NCBI GenBank assembly: GCA_014155875.1
Contig: JACEFZ010028127.1
Coordinates: forward strand, 79,501-143,500
DNA from: Cepaea nemoralis
Taxonomy: Eukaryota > Mollusca > Gastropoda > Stylommatophora > Helicidae
Length of the DNA stretch: 64,000 bases
Reading direction: 5' to 3'
This document shows positions 42,891 to 52,869 of the stretch, piece after piece. Both the position numbers and the translations under genes were made by a program. Positions within the stretch are counted from its first letter, which is position 1. Each line of letters opens with the position of its first letter. The notes under the pieces were generated by a model. It saw only the letters and a list, made by a program, of their open reading frames with translations. It made no database searches and had not been told where the DNA came from.

Positions 42891-43736
42891 GATGAATTTA
42901 ATTATATCAGCTGTCTCAAATATTCATTATGATTTTATATTTTACATAACTTAATTAATATACCGCTTTTGCTAGCCTACCCTCAGTGAACTGGGTATGT
43001 GTTGAGTGATTTAATATTAGAGTTAAAACGTTGCTGTAAAAACGGTACTTAATGTTGTTGTTTTTTTCCCCATTATTCCTGGTTCCCCACTTCTTATATT
43101 TAAACCACACAATAACATTTCTAACAATAGCTCAGAAGCGGTTGTATGGTGAAATATTGTCCTTGAATTTGAGAGGGGTCAATCGCGGGACAAGGCAGGA
43201 CAAATCCAATTATTACAATATTACTATTAAATTAATTAAAAATAAAAACAAATATAAGATAAACGTGAGGACAGCTAAAATTACCTGATATAACGTTAAT
43301 AAACGTAGTTAAAACCACTGTTGATATAATTTTGCAGTAACGGTTATACCAACCAATGTATTCTACTGATAGTTTCTGTATATAAAGGTCGAAAGGCAAA
43401 AATCTACTTTGGGTTGTTTTATCAAAGTCGTTTGTCGGATCCTGGTTACACTTTTTATATAGCACAAATGGATAACATAGGTTGGTCTAAGTTACGTAAC
43501 AAACTGAACTATTGTTTGAAACTCATTAACAGACACATGGAAGAGATATAGAATAGATATTCGAAAATTGCGAGAAAACAGCTATCGGCACGCTGGATTC
43601 GATATCGTCTCCTTAATATAAAGCCGTTGATTTTCTGAAAGAAGAGCATGTACTTCAGCGTCGATCAATTTCAGTGGTTACCACTGAAATTAGTAATTCT
43701 TGGAAGAAAGAAGTAGTACTACTACTAGTAGTAGTA
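42891..43736. other. low-repeat region; candidate HIGD1A upstream exon
   Basis: No repeat family or coding frame is recognised. On the minus strand, TATCAG|GTAATT at 43286/43285 is a strong donor and could end a non-coding first exon of HIGD1A. 43690-43735 contains a CTACTAGTAG palindrome. Confidence 0.3.
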
Positions 43737-44407
43737 GTACTGTATATGGATGGGTCGAAGGCGCAAGGTAAACTGAGCGGGCGGAGCTTTATTTCAACGG
43801 TTAAAGGAAGGTGTTATACCTCTCCATAGCACAAAGCCTGGGCTGAACTGTAGAGATGTGTTGCCTATGCAGCATGATCCCTCTCTCCAGTTTACTCCAG
43901 ATGAATGGTAACAACAATACACCTGAAACAAGACAAGCTGCAGAAACAGCCGGATCAGCAAAACAATGCTCAGGATCAGTCAATTAGGATAGAGAGTTTC
44001 GGAAAAGGACAGCGGGTGAGAGTAATGCGTTTATGCAACAGCTGCTAGCTTACAACTCACACCCAAATGAAGTAGTAATATACATGGATGGGTCTGCGGT
44101 GCAAGGTAAACTGAGCGGGCGGAGCTTCATTTCAAAGGTTAAGAGATGGTGTTATACTTCTCCATAGCACACAGCCTGGGCTGAACTGTAGAGACGTGTT
44201 GCCCATGCCACATGATCCTTCACTCCAGAGGAATGTTAACAACAATACACCTGAAACAAGACAAGCTGCAGAAGCAGCCGGATCAGCAAAACGATGCTTA
44301 AACTGTCCGCCTGTTGGAACTTCGATCCTAGACAAATTCCCGACCAAGGTTTGGAGCCTGGTCTGCCCTGTCATGGCATTTAGTCTTTAGGTTGCATTTC
44401 CTCACAC
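43737..44407. mobile_element. duplicated chimera of RNase H and LINE-Z 5' UTR
   Basis: Two direct copies (43737-43978 and 44085-44304) each hold a plus-strand RNase H start (YMDGSAVQGKLSG) fused to a minus-strand LINE-Z 5' UTR piece (CTCCATAGCAC to CAGCCGGATCAGCAAAAC). The second copy's UTR piece runs on to about 44407. The shared junction shows that the fusion formed before duplication. Confidence 0.7.
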
Positions 44408-45478
44408 TAGGATAAGGCATTTGACAAAGTAAAACATTATGAACTTATTAAAATGCTGGAAGATATTAATATTGATGGGAAAGATTTAAAAATAATAAAG
44501 AATATTTACTGGAACCAAGTAGCAGCAATTAAAATGGGAAATAAAGAGGGTAGTTGCGAAAAGATAAAGCTAGGAGTACGACAGAGGCGTGTCTTGTCAC
44601 CGGATCTCATCTCGTTATATAGCGAGGTAATAATGAGAGAGACCAAAGAGAAGCCAGGAATATTAATCGGAAGTTATACTATAAACAATATACGCTATGC
44701 CGATGTCACAGTATTGGTGGCGAATAATGCAAAAGACCTACAACTATTGTTCGACAGAGAGTGCAAAGAAATGATTCTCCTTTAATATCAAGAAAACTGT
44801 ATCACAATGGTGATATCAAAGAAAATGTTGATACTAAAATGTGACAGAAATTGAATGGAAAATTCTTAACTAATTGGATAATTGTAAATACCTAGGGGCA
44901 TTTATAACATCAGATGGAAGATGTACATCAGAGATTAAAAGCAGAATGGGGCAAGAAAAAGCCACATTTAACAAAATGAATAGTATCTTATGCAATAAAT
45001 CACTATCACTGAATGCTAAAAAAGAGAGTCCGAAGGGTCCTAAAATGCTATACAGAACCAGTTTTGCTTATGGCAGTGAATGTAAATGAACAAATTAGGA
45101 AGAACTTAGAAGCAACAGAGACTTGGTTCCTGGCACGAATGTTACGAATCACTTGGATTGCCAGAGTAACTAACAACGATTACCTGAAAGAGGCTAATGA
45201 AACAAAAACATTATATGCAACAATAAGAAAGAGACAAACAGCTTTCTTTGGTTATCTGATGAGAGGAGAGGCATTGGAGAACATCGTGACAACTGGAAAG
45301 ATCGAAGAGAAGAGAGGCAGAGGCAGACCAAGAAAAATGATGATGGATGGATTGAGACAGTGGCATGGAAGCGTATCATCAGCAGAGTTGATCCAGAACA
45401 CCAAAGACTGAGATCTTTGGAGAGCCATGAACGCCTACGCCAGCTGGCAGGGCACTCGATGATGATGATGATGATGAT
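44408..45478 (+). pseudogene. RTE-B reverse transcriptase and C-terminus, defective
   Basis: It reads KAFDKVKHYELIKMLEDINI, GVRQRRVLSPDLISLYSEV, then RYADVTVLVANNAKDLQ, in which the second Asp of the YADD box is Val. A frameshift follows near 44760-44870. The C-terminus is good: [60 protein letters not shown], and a (GAT)n tail at 45459-45477. The 5' half is absent. Tail copies of this family lie at 5641, 25427, 46741, 52870 and 63540. Confidence 0.88.
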
Positions 45479-45479
45479 A

Positions 45480-45570
45480 AGGCTTGTACCTTCTCAATAG
45501 CACGCCTCCGCCCAATGCCGCTGGCACAATGTGGTGTGCCGGGTTTGGTGAGCGCCGCGCATGATGCAGT
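45480..45570 (-). mobile_element. LINE-Z 5' UTR fragment
   Basis: The minus strand has GCGCTCACCAAACCCGGCAC and ATTGTGCCAGCGGC, matching 39930-39985 and 47015-47060. Confidence 0.7.
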
Positions 45571-45586
45571 AGGCTTGCAGGTAGGG

Positions 45587-45935
45587 CTACAGTGGAAGGC
45601 GGACGAGCCATGAACCAGGCAGATAATCTGAATGCTCTACGAGAAGTAAGTAGTTTACGAGAACCAAGCGATGACTAGGAATCTCAACCATAGTCCGGCT
45701 GCGAGAACAGCAAGTTAAAAGAGGTGAGGCCAAACAAGAACACTACGCAGGAAGCCATAGAAGAGTTGAGTTGAGTTATGAACCGACATCACTGCACTCA
45801 GGACATTTCCATAGAAGAGTAACAAACAAACACAGAACTGGTGTCGTTAGCCGCTACACACTGCGGGATTTGCCGAGGAGGGGATCCGAGCACTTATGGA
45901 CTTAATGGTTCGATGTACAGTGAGGATGATATGTC
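45587..45935 (+). pseudogene. LINE-RNH-related copy, plus arm of an inverted pair
   Basis: Matches the minus strand of 46043-46340: GGCGGACGAGCCATG, GAATGCTCTACGAGAAGT, CGTTAGCCGCTACAC, GGGGATCCGAGCACTTATGG. It is interrupted by a 42-bp insertion (next entry) and ends in CAACTAAC units. Confidence 0.85.
45767..45808 (-). mobile_element. 42-bp LINE-RNH tail with perfect 12-bp TSD
   Basis: CCATAGAAGAGT lies at 45755-45766 and 45809-45820. The minus strand of the insert is the last 42 bp of LINE-RNH: GTGATGTCGGTTCATAACTC, preceded by TGTCCTGAGTGCA. It is an extremely 5'-truncated insertion. The undamaged partner arm at 46140-46190 lacks it. Confidence 0.88.
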
Positions 45936-45975
45936 GACTAACCAACTAACTAACTAACAATCGAACGAACGAACG

Positions 45976-46020
<45 letters not shown>

Positions 46021-46040
46021 GTTAGTTAGTTAGTTAGTCG
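45936..46040. repeat. (AACT)n/(AGTT)n palindrome
   Basis: AACTAACTAACT runs to the centre at about 46020 and then TAGTTAGTTAG back out. It forms the axis between two inverted LINE copies. Confidence 0.92.
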
Positions 46041-46042
46041 AC

Positions 46043-46393
46043 AGATCATCCTCGTTGCACATCGAACCATTCAGTCCATAAGTGCTCGGATCCCCTCCTC
46101 AGCAAATCCCGCAGCGTGTAGCGGCTAACGACGCCAGTTCTGTGTTGGTTTATCAATCTTCTTTGGCTTCCTGCGTAGTGTTCTTGTTTGGCCACCCCTC
46201 TTTTAATTTGCTGCTCCCGCAGTCTGGCCATTGTTGTAGATTCACAGTCATCACTTGGTTCTCGCAAAAGTCTCACTTCTCGTAGAGCATTCAGAATGTC
46301 AGCCTGGTCCATGGCGCGTCCGCCCTCCACAGTAGCCTCACCTGCGAGCTTGTCAGCCCGCTCATTTCCTTGTACTCCCGCATGACCTGGCAC
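46043..46393 (-). pseudogene. LINE-RNH-related copy, minus arm, open frame
   Basis: Open for 115 codons: MPGHAGVQGNERADKLAGEA (RNase H end motif) to [15 protein letters not shown] and stop. It differs from the 10346 subfamily in sequence and in its (AACT)n tail. A third copy lies at 51298-51425. Confidence 0.85.
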
Positions 46394-46424
46394 GAAGATG
46401 AAACAAATCTGAGTATGGAGAAAC

Positions 46425-46740
46425 TCAGCTCAGTGCACGAACTCCGTAGCACCGGCGAGGATCCTGAAAATACTTTGGGTAGATTTTTAACTAGAAATTT
46501 TGCCCGGGCAGCGCCGTTGGGCTACTCTTTTTCGATTTCCAACTGCCACGGGATTTTTTACGTGCGCAACAATACACACGGGCGTCCGATCTCATCACTA
46601 CCCAGAGACCAGGGGAAATTGTATTACTAGGAGTCCACGTCAAAAACTCCCGGTCATCACCGGGGCTTGAACCCGGGACCCTCAGCACTCGAGGCGGACA
46701 CCATACCTTGAGACCACGCAGCCCCCCCCCCCCCCCCCCG
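46425..46740 (-). mobile_element. SINE-D copy beginning at a poly-C run
   Basis: The minus strand reads (G)18, then GCTGCGTGGTCTCAAGG (A box) and GGGTTCAAGCCCC (B box), CGGACGCCCGTGTGTATTG, and the core GCCGGTGCTACGGAGTTCGT. The poly-C at 46723-46740 lies exactly at its 5' border. Confidence 0.88.
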
Positions 46741-46915
46741 CGCAGAGAACAGAAGTAGAGACAAACCAAGAGAAATGATGCTTTTTGGACTGAGACGAGG
46801 ACATGGAGTAATATTATCAGCGGAGTTGTTCCAGAGCACCAAGGACCGATATTTGTTAAAAGGCATGAACACCTATGCCAGCTGGCAAAGAAGCACATGG
46901 TGATGGTAATGTAGG
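46741..46915 (+). pseudogene. RTE-B tail fragment
   Basis: AGAGAAATGATGCTTTTTGG, AGACGAGGACATGGAG, AGAGCACCAAGGACC and TATGCCAGCTGGCA match the last 150 bp of RTE-B. A degenerate GATGGT tail follows. Confidence 0.8.
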
Positions 46916-46944
46916 TTATATTATAATTTATTACTCAGCTATGT

Positions 46945-47945
46945 GTCAGGTCTTAGTCGGATGTGAATGAATTACTGTATAACCTGCTTTCTTTTAGCGC
47001 AGAATGTTAGGCGGAGCTCACCAAACCCAACACTCCACATTATATCAACAGCTTCGGGCGGGGGAGCGCAATTGGGAGGGCGTAAGCCTGATCATAGTGC
47101 GAGGAAATACAACCCAAAGACTAAATGTTATGGCAGTGCAGACCATGGTCGGTAGCAAACAATTAGAGCACTGTTTTGCTGATCCGACAGCTTCTGCTGC
47201 TTGTCTTGTTACAGATGCACTGGTGTTACCTTTTCTCTGGAGTAAACTAGGCAGGCCGAGAGAGGGATCATGTTGCATGGGCACCATATGGTCTCAACAA
47301 CTCAGTCCAGGCTTTGTGCTATGAAGAAGTATAACTCCTTCCCTGATTGGGACTAAAGAGAGCTAAGCACAAATCTATCAGGATTCATATTATCAACAGA
47401 TATTATATCATATTATCAGCAGATGATGCTGCAGTTACAACCCGCTTTGATAAAGAATTTCAACGCCTACTATCTGCATTCTCCAAGGCCTATTATTAAC
47501 TTGGTATAGCAATTAGCAAAAAGAAGACAGATTATGATGCAAAGCGTAAATGGGTTACTATCAATCTTTATTGATGACGCAGAGATGGAGATAGTTGACC
47601 ATTTCGTATATCTAGGATTGGAAGCAAAATAAATTATGTACAGTACAAAGATGTGTGTAAGGGGGGCGGGAGGGGGGTATGAATGATATAGGAATTGACA
47701 TTGGACCTTGGGAGCAAATGGCTGCTGATCACGTTGCAGAGGGAAAAGTTCAGGAATGGAATAAAGACAAAGGAGAAAAATGATTGCAGATGGTCAGAGA
47801 CTGAGAGTGTTAGACGTCAAATGGTGCGTAATGGTGGAAGAGACCATGTGTTCACATGCATCCATTGTAGGCGAAGATTTACTGCACGAATTGGTCTGAT
47901 CAGTCACATTCGCTACTTCCATGGGTAGTAGTTATTATGCCCTAT
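46945..47945 (+). mobile_element. LINE-Z, second internally deleted copy
   Basis: Starts GTCAGGTCTTAGTCGG, the same 5' end as the copy at 39848. The 5' UTR to about 47345 jumps to a late reverse transcriptase segment (ADDAAVTTRFDKEFQRLLSA, 47425 onward) and the C2H2 finger (FTCIHCRRRFTARIGLISHI near 47850-47910). The endonuclease and most of the reverse transcriptase are gone. A SINE-C tail piece (47950-48000) abuts the 3' end. Confidence 0.8.
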
Positions 47946-47949
47946 TTGT

Positions 47950-48000
47950 TTTTTAAAGCTGGGGCCGATTGCAACGTCATGTAAAGGGCATGCTACTAAA
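47950..48000 (+). mobile_element. SINE-C tail remnant
   Basis: GCTGGGGCCGATTGCAACGT then CATGTAAAGGGCATGCTAC is the last 50 bp of SINE-C. Confidence 0.7.
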
Positions 48001-48360
48001 ATTTTAAAATAGTATTAGAATGTGCTTTACTTTACAACTCTGCAAATGAGCAGAGCCGAACACTCACTTATTCTGACATCCAGAAATTGCTGTCAAATGC
48101 AGAAGGTACAAACCACACACTATGACGTGGAGGTCAATGGGGCATTGTCACATTATCTTGCAACGAATAAGTTCATGAGCTGGTCATGACCCTGGGATGG
48201 AGGAATCACACATTCAGAAACTGCATACCAGTCGTCGGACTAAATAATTTAGCCGACATGAAGAGCAAGATGGCTATCTATGTACTGTCTTGAAATATAA
48301 TTGTAGATCGGGGATAATGCCCAATGTCTAAAAACGTCACGTACAGACTAAATAAATTAG

Positions 48361-48606
48361 ATACTCAAGAAAGGTTATGAAGGTGACCAAAGAGAAAAGA
48401 TTATAAACCAAACAATTCTTCGAAGTCTAGAGATTCAAGTTTTGCAGAGCCAGGTGAAAATCCCAGCTGAGATATATGGTCATTTATGCAGAGTGGTAGA
48501 AGACCAGTACCCACGAGCATTGCAGAAGAGACCAAATATCGTTAATCAAGACCTCCTGGTTGCCCAAGAATTAGTTAGCGCGACAACATTGAACATCAAC
48601 CGATAA
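48361..48606 (+). other. unrecognised 81-codon open stretch
   Basis: Preceded by a stop whose last two bases also make an AG acceptor, it reads ILKKGYEGDQREKIINQTIL and on through VKIPAEIYGHLCRVVEDQYP to NINR and TAA. It has no Met near the start. Composition is protein-like (mixed polar and hydrophobic), but I do not recognise it. It could be a host exon, an ORF relic or chance. Confidence 0.3.
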
Positions 48607-48704
48607 CACCTGAAAGATATGTACAGATCGCCATCGACAGAGATGTATTAAGAATTAGTTAACTGATTTCACCTTCTTGATTTAAAAAAAAAAAAAATTG
48701 TTGC

Positions 48705-48955
48705 ATATCCCTTACGGGACGTTGCAGTCAACACCAGTGTCACCAGCATTTTCCAGCTGCTGTTGAAATACTAGGCAATTGTTACGTTCAGTAGTTTGCC
48801 ATTGCTTTCTGAAAGACCGGTTCCCATACCAGCACGTTATAACACAACGCGACACGGTCTGCTGCACAAATCGGTCGCAGCTGAGCTTTGAACGCCTGGT
48901 ACCCGGCTCACGAACAGCGTTATCAAGCTTTTAGCCACGGAGCCGGCTGTGGAAG
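48705..48955 (-). mobile_element. SINE-C copy
   Basis: The plus side begins GTTGCATATCCCTTACGGG, GTAGTTTGCCATTGCTTTC, ACCGGTTCCCATACCAGC, the B-box complement near 48885-48900 and CTTTTAGCCACGGAGCC. It resembles the 17026 copy. Confidence 0.88.
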
Positions 48956-49269
48956 CCGGCTGTGTGAGTAAAGAAGCGATGACGTAAGTATGTGAGATTA
49001 ACACTCAAAGAAACAAGCAATAAGTGCATGTACTCAGCTGGCGGATACTGACATCATAATGACGAGACTCGGACGCTAGCCCAACTGCACGAACTTTGAG
49101 CGAAGCCTTGTCAGCACGTTAATAACGCCTTCGAAACCAAGAAAAGAGATATAATTAATTACCAACGCCATATGGGAATAAGAGTAGAAATCAATTTGTG
49201 ATGACTACTGTATTGGAGCACTGAACTGTGAAGTTCAGAGTCTGAACACGCATATTTCCATTGGGCAGT

Positions 49270-49485
49270 GACAACGTTCGGCAGAGTTCGGTTGAAGTAC
49301 TTTTGTTCCCCCAGGGAGGCACTGTCGTTATTCGGAGGCGACAAGTTCGAATCCTGGTCGGTAACTATAGCTTTCAATCTGTATGTTGTCGAGTGCGTCC
49401 TCTAATCCCCATTTCTTTCTTCTACGTCTATGTGAGCCAAACAATACACGACACGTGTGTTTATTTCATAACCTAAGAAGTACAA
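49270..49485 (+). mobile_element. SINE-H copy upstream of GPD1
   Basis: B box CAAGTTCGAATCCTGGTCGG (near 49345), then AACTATAGCTTTCAATCTG and CGTCCTCTAATCCCC, and AAACAATACACGAC, as in 16130-16330. Confidence 0.78.
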
Positions 49486-49730
49486 TATCAGATAGCCAGC
49501 AGAAGACACAATGAGTGAACTTTGTCAAATTCCAATCAGTAATCTCCAAATATCGTCTCGCTGAAGAAATAATTATACTTCGACGATCACCCAGCCAGAT
49601 GTATACCCACGAATGTATTTATTAAGGACTCTAGACTTAAGGTTGGTACAAGCACTACAAGCCGTGCGATATAACTGTCCGTTCGGCGCGCGCAGTGAAA
49701 TTTGGCATCCCCCACCACGTAAATCTGGAT

Positions 49731-49748
49731 AGGTCAGGGCAAAGGTCA
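49731..49748 (+). promoter_or_regulatory. DR1 nuclear-receptor response element
   Basis: AGGTCAGGGCAAAGGTCA. Bases 49736-49748 are AGGGCA-A-AGGTCA, a direct repeat with one-base spacing that fits RXR/PPAR/HNF4-type sites, and a third half-site overlaps upstream. It lies 137 bases before the GPD1 ATG, in promoter or 5' UTR. Function is inferred from the motif and from known nuclear-receptor control of vertebrate GPD1. Confidence 0.5.
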
Positions 49749-49884
49749 CCTGTATGTACGTCTGCTTACTTGTTGCTATCGTTGGGTTGGGATCAGAAGT
49801 TTGCAGATCACACAACTAACCAACTGTCTCGAGTTTCTCTTCGCTTCACTCATTCTCCATCGCTGTCTCAGTCTCATTACAAGT

Positions 49885-49925
49885 ATGGCACCACAAAAGA
49901 TATGCATCGTGGGTTCTGGTAATTG
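49885..49925 (+). CDS. GPD1: GPD1 coding exon 1
   Basis: [13 protein letters not shown] plus two bases of a Trp codon; donor TG|GTAAGT. The ATG context ACAAGTATGG has G at +4. Upstream sequence to about 49600 lacks repeats and has a GATATAAC at 49668-49675 as a possible TATA element. Confidence 0.95.
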
Positions 49926-52838
49926 GTAAGTAGGATATTTGAAGTATTTTGCAGTTAAGCTTTTGACATAGGTTATAATTTTTTATTGAATTTTAAAAAC
50001 AGCAACCGATCGGGAATTGTCCGTGTGGATGAACAGTACACTAAACTAAACAAAATTACCAAGTTTTAGAAAACAAAATCAACCTTATTAAGCTAGCATG
50101 ATGATGATATAACAAGTAGACGTTTTCGTGTAATTGCTTCAGTTGTAAACTCAAACTCAAAGGATGTTTGGAGGTTAAATTATAACATTTAACTAACAAT
50201 GTTTACGTTATTTAGTCTGCTCTCTCTCTCCGTCGCTGACGGACGGACCGTAACGGATGCATTTTTAAAATTTGGGTATTAATAATATCTATTATTTTAT
50301 ACTCCCGTTCCCTTCAGTTTTAATGATTTAATATGCATTCAATCTTCAAATCGTGATTGTGTAATATAAAACATTAAAATTCGTCCTCAAGATCTGGAGG
50401 ATTTTATTGCTGGTTAAATTATAAAATAATTTAATTATAATTTCCAGGACATTTTGAATGATGATGATTAGGAATACTGAGTTTTTTTGTTTTGTTTGTT
50501 GAGAAGCTACACAACACTCATACATTAATTAAACACACAGCATAACTGCATACTTTACTATCCTATTTTAATTTAAGAAACACTCTCCACAGTCAATTAC
50601 ACATTTTTCTTTAGAGAATTGTATTTGATGATGTAGGGTAAAATTAAGCTGAGTGAGTTTGTTCAGGGTTAAGTTAATTTTTTCTTTACATTTGAGGTGA
50701 GAGTTAACTTGCCGGGCTTCCTGGCCAAGGGGTTAACGACGTTGTTCGTAATCCCATATATCCACGTGGGGGAAAACAGCGGTGCGAGATTCGGCAGCGG
50801 ATCGCACCGTGCTAGTAACTTACAGGGGTATGTGAGCCGATCGTTCAGAAAGCAATGGCAAACTACTGAACGTAAAACTTGCCTAGTACATCAACAGTAG
50901 CTGAAAAATGCTGGTGTTGTCTGCAACATCCAGTAAGGGATATGCAACATTTAAAAAAAAAGTTAACTTGGGTTTAAGTTTAGTTTAAGACTTAAGATGT
51001 GAAGAATGAAATAACTATGGTAGATTAACTTGTGTACTTAGCAAGGCACCATTTGTTTGCTGGGTACTTCTGACAGACATGCTTTCAACTGTCATTATCA
51101 CCTTGAGCACCATTCAGTTGTCAATTAACCTATTCTATCCCAACTGTTACCTTGACTCTTTTGTTCCCTTGTGTTATTTTAACTTCTTAAAACCCAAACA
51201 TTTATTTGTTTAAACTGAAACTGCTTTGAATAGAATGTTTCAGTGAGTGTCAATTATATGGCTATAAATCTTAACATCAGTTATGTTAGTTAGTTAGTGT
51301 ACAGATCATCCTCATTGCACATCGAACCATTCAGTCCATAAGTGCTTGGATCCCCTCCTCAGCAAATCCCGCAGCATGTAGCGACTAACGACACTGGTTC
51401 TGTGTTGTTATCAATCATCTTTGGCTTTTAACATCAGTTATATTCAATGGTAGTAAGAAACTAAGAGTAAATTCATCAGCATCTCTTATCTTTAATAAAC
51501 TAAAGATACAAAAGAATTCTACTGAACTGGTAAAATGATAGCTAAACATTTGCTGCAAGAGTGCCTAACACGCGCAGAACATAAACAGTTATTTTGGCAT
51601 ACAACTGCAGCTTTTGAAGACAAATTCTATGGAGTTGTAAAGTTGACTGCTGCTTCCCTTAAATATATTCATGTTGATGTCAGAAAGTGTATGAAGTCTC
51701 TGTGGTGAAGTGGTCAAGCCGTTTGACTCAGGCTCCGAAGGTTGCGGGTTTGATTCCTGGCCGCGTCCTTCGGTTCACGAGTTAAATTTTTCAGAGACTC
51801 CTGTGGGTCGTCGCTAGAGCTACGGAGTTCGTACTTTGTGCCACACTTTCCGCGCTGCGGAAACAGACTGGGCCACATGGGATAAAACCCGGTGCAATGA
51901 AGTCTACCCTGTCGACTTTTAAGCGACTTTTTTTTAAAGTGTATGAAGAAGAAGAAACATCTTAAAATCAAAATTCTTTGGGCATGTTATGAGAAGAAAT
52001 ACATTGGAGAACTTGGTGACAACTGGCAAGATTGAGGGGAAAAGAAGAAGGGGAAGGCAGAGATGTAAATACCTGGATGGTCTGGTGGCGTGGTATGGTC
52101 GGGACAAGAACACAGAGCTGATCCATGACTCTGGTGATGGCAAATCATGACTGACCATGCTTATCGACATGGCACATGATGATGATGATGATCACATTTA
52201 GCAGCCTAAGCAGCAATGACAAAACTGTTCTGCCTTTAACTATCTGATATATAAAGAGTCAATCATATCACTTTACACTCCTGCAGCATTAGCTCATTCA
52301 CCGTGGTCATCATAGCCAAATGAATAAGAGTTAATGTACTTTATCTTTTGGTGTACTGGTTGTGAGTTAGCGGGTTCAAAACCTACACTGGTCAGTTGGA
52401 CTAAAATGTTGACTTCTCATCCTTGACTTGGCGATGTAAATTACAAGTACCTCTGAAGTTAGAGTGGGTTCTCCTGATGGGCAAGGACGCTGGTAATAGG
52501 GAAAGTTAACCCACATGTTAAAATCAGTCCTGTTTGGACTATGCATGAGTTCAAAGCAAGCAGAATAAAAAAAAGTCTGATAGATGATAACATTTAGCTT
52601 TAACGGTGACAATAAATGGAGCTTATGTGTTGATACAATACATTGATTTCTGTATAGGGGTTCGGCTATAGCCAAGATAGTTGGCAACAATGCACTGGAG
52701 AAACCAGATCTGTTTGACCCAGATGTCAGCATGTGGGTCTTTGAAGAGCAGATTAATGGCCACAAACTGACACACATCATCAACACACAACACGAGAATG
52801 TCAAATACCTGAAAGGAATAAAACTGCCAGAGAAAGTG
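49885..52838 (+). CDS. GPD1: glycerol-3-phosphate dehydrogenase (NAD+), first two exons (partial)
   Basis: Join(49885-49925, 52658-52838) encodes residues 1-74. The enzyme reduces dihydroxyacetone phosphate to glycerol 3-phosphate with NADH in the cytosol, linking glycolysis to lipid synthesis and the glycerophosphate shuttle. The Rossmann signature G-S-G-N-W-G spans the splice (residues 10-15), followed by [28 protein letters not shown], and [17 protein letters not shown], all strongly family-like. The next expected exon, with the VPHQF motif, was searched for by eye to the window end and not found. The 2.7-kb first intron is repeat-rich. GPD1 and GPD1L are not separable from this part. Confidence 0.96.
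50712..50960 (+). mobile_element. SINE-C in GPD1 intron 1, perfect 10-bp TSD
   Basis: AGTTAACTTG at 50702-50711 and 50961-50970. Head CCGGGCTTCCTGGCCAAGGG, body CGATCGTTCAGAAAGCAATG, tail CAACATCCAGTAAGG then ATGCAAC and poly-A. Confidence 0.93.
51298..51425 (-). pseudogene. LINE-RNH-related tail
   Basis: The plus side GTACAGATCATCCTCATTGC, CATTCAGTCCATAAGTGC and GGATCCCCTCCTCAGCAAAT matches 46038-46150. It is 5'-truncated in sense-minus orientation, with a (GTTA)n start. Confidence 0.85.
51533..51960 (+). pseudogene. LINE-N C-terminal relic split by SINE-A
   Basis: [20 protein letters not shown], then [20 protein letters not shown] and YIHVDV, matches the zinc-knuckle C-terminus of LINE-N (residues 1230-1283). 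After SINE-A the remnant ends in AAGAAGAAGAAAC, the LINE-N tail type, without a 3' UTR. Confidence 0.82.
51697..51935 (+). mobile_element. SINE-A with perfect 13-bp TSD
   Basis: AAAGTGTATGAAG at 51684-51696 and 51936-51948. Head TCTCTGTGGTGAAGTGGTCA, B box GGGTTTGATTCC, core GCTACGGAGTTCGTAC, 3' end GACTTTTAAGCGACTTTTTTTT. Confidence 0.94.
51960..52200 (+). pseudogene. RTE-A tail
   Basis: [12 protein letters not shown] (TTCTTTGGGCATGTTATGAG), GAGAACTTGGTGACAACTGG, CCTGGATGGTCTGG, CACAGAGCTGATCCATGAC, GGCACATGATGATG. It is the 3' end of RTE-A with indels. Confidence 0.85.
52340..52560 (+). mobile_element. SINE-G copy in GPD1 intron 1
   Basis: CAGTTGGACTAAAATGTTGAC, TACAAGTACCTCTGAAG, GGGTTCTCCTGATGGGC, GGGAAAGTTAACCCACATG and CAGTCCTGTTTGGACT. 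The tRNA-like head is largely lost. The insert ends about 100 bp before exon 2. Confidence 0.82.
52658..52838 (+). CDS. GPD1: GPD1 coding exon 2
   Basis: Acceptor TTTCTGTATAG|GGGTTC completes Trp14 and continues GSAIAKIV. The exon ends LPEKV at a codon boundary with donor GTG|GTAAGT. The 181-base length keeps frame with exon 1. Confidence 0.96.
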
Positions 52839-52869
52839 GTAAGTTTACATTCAACTGAATGTTTGTGTG

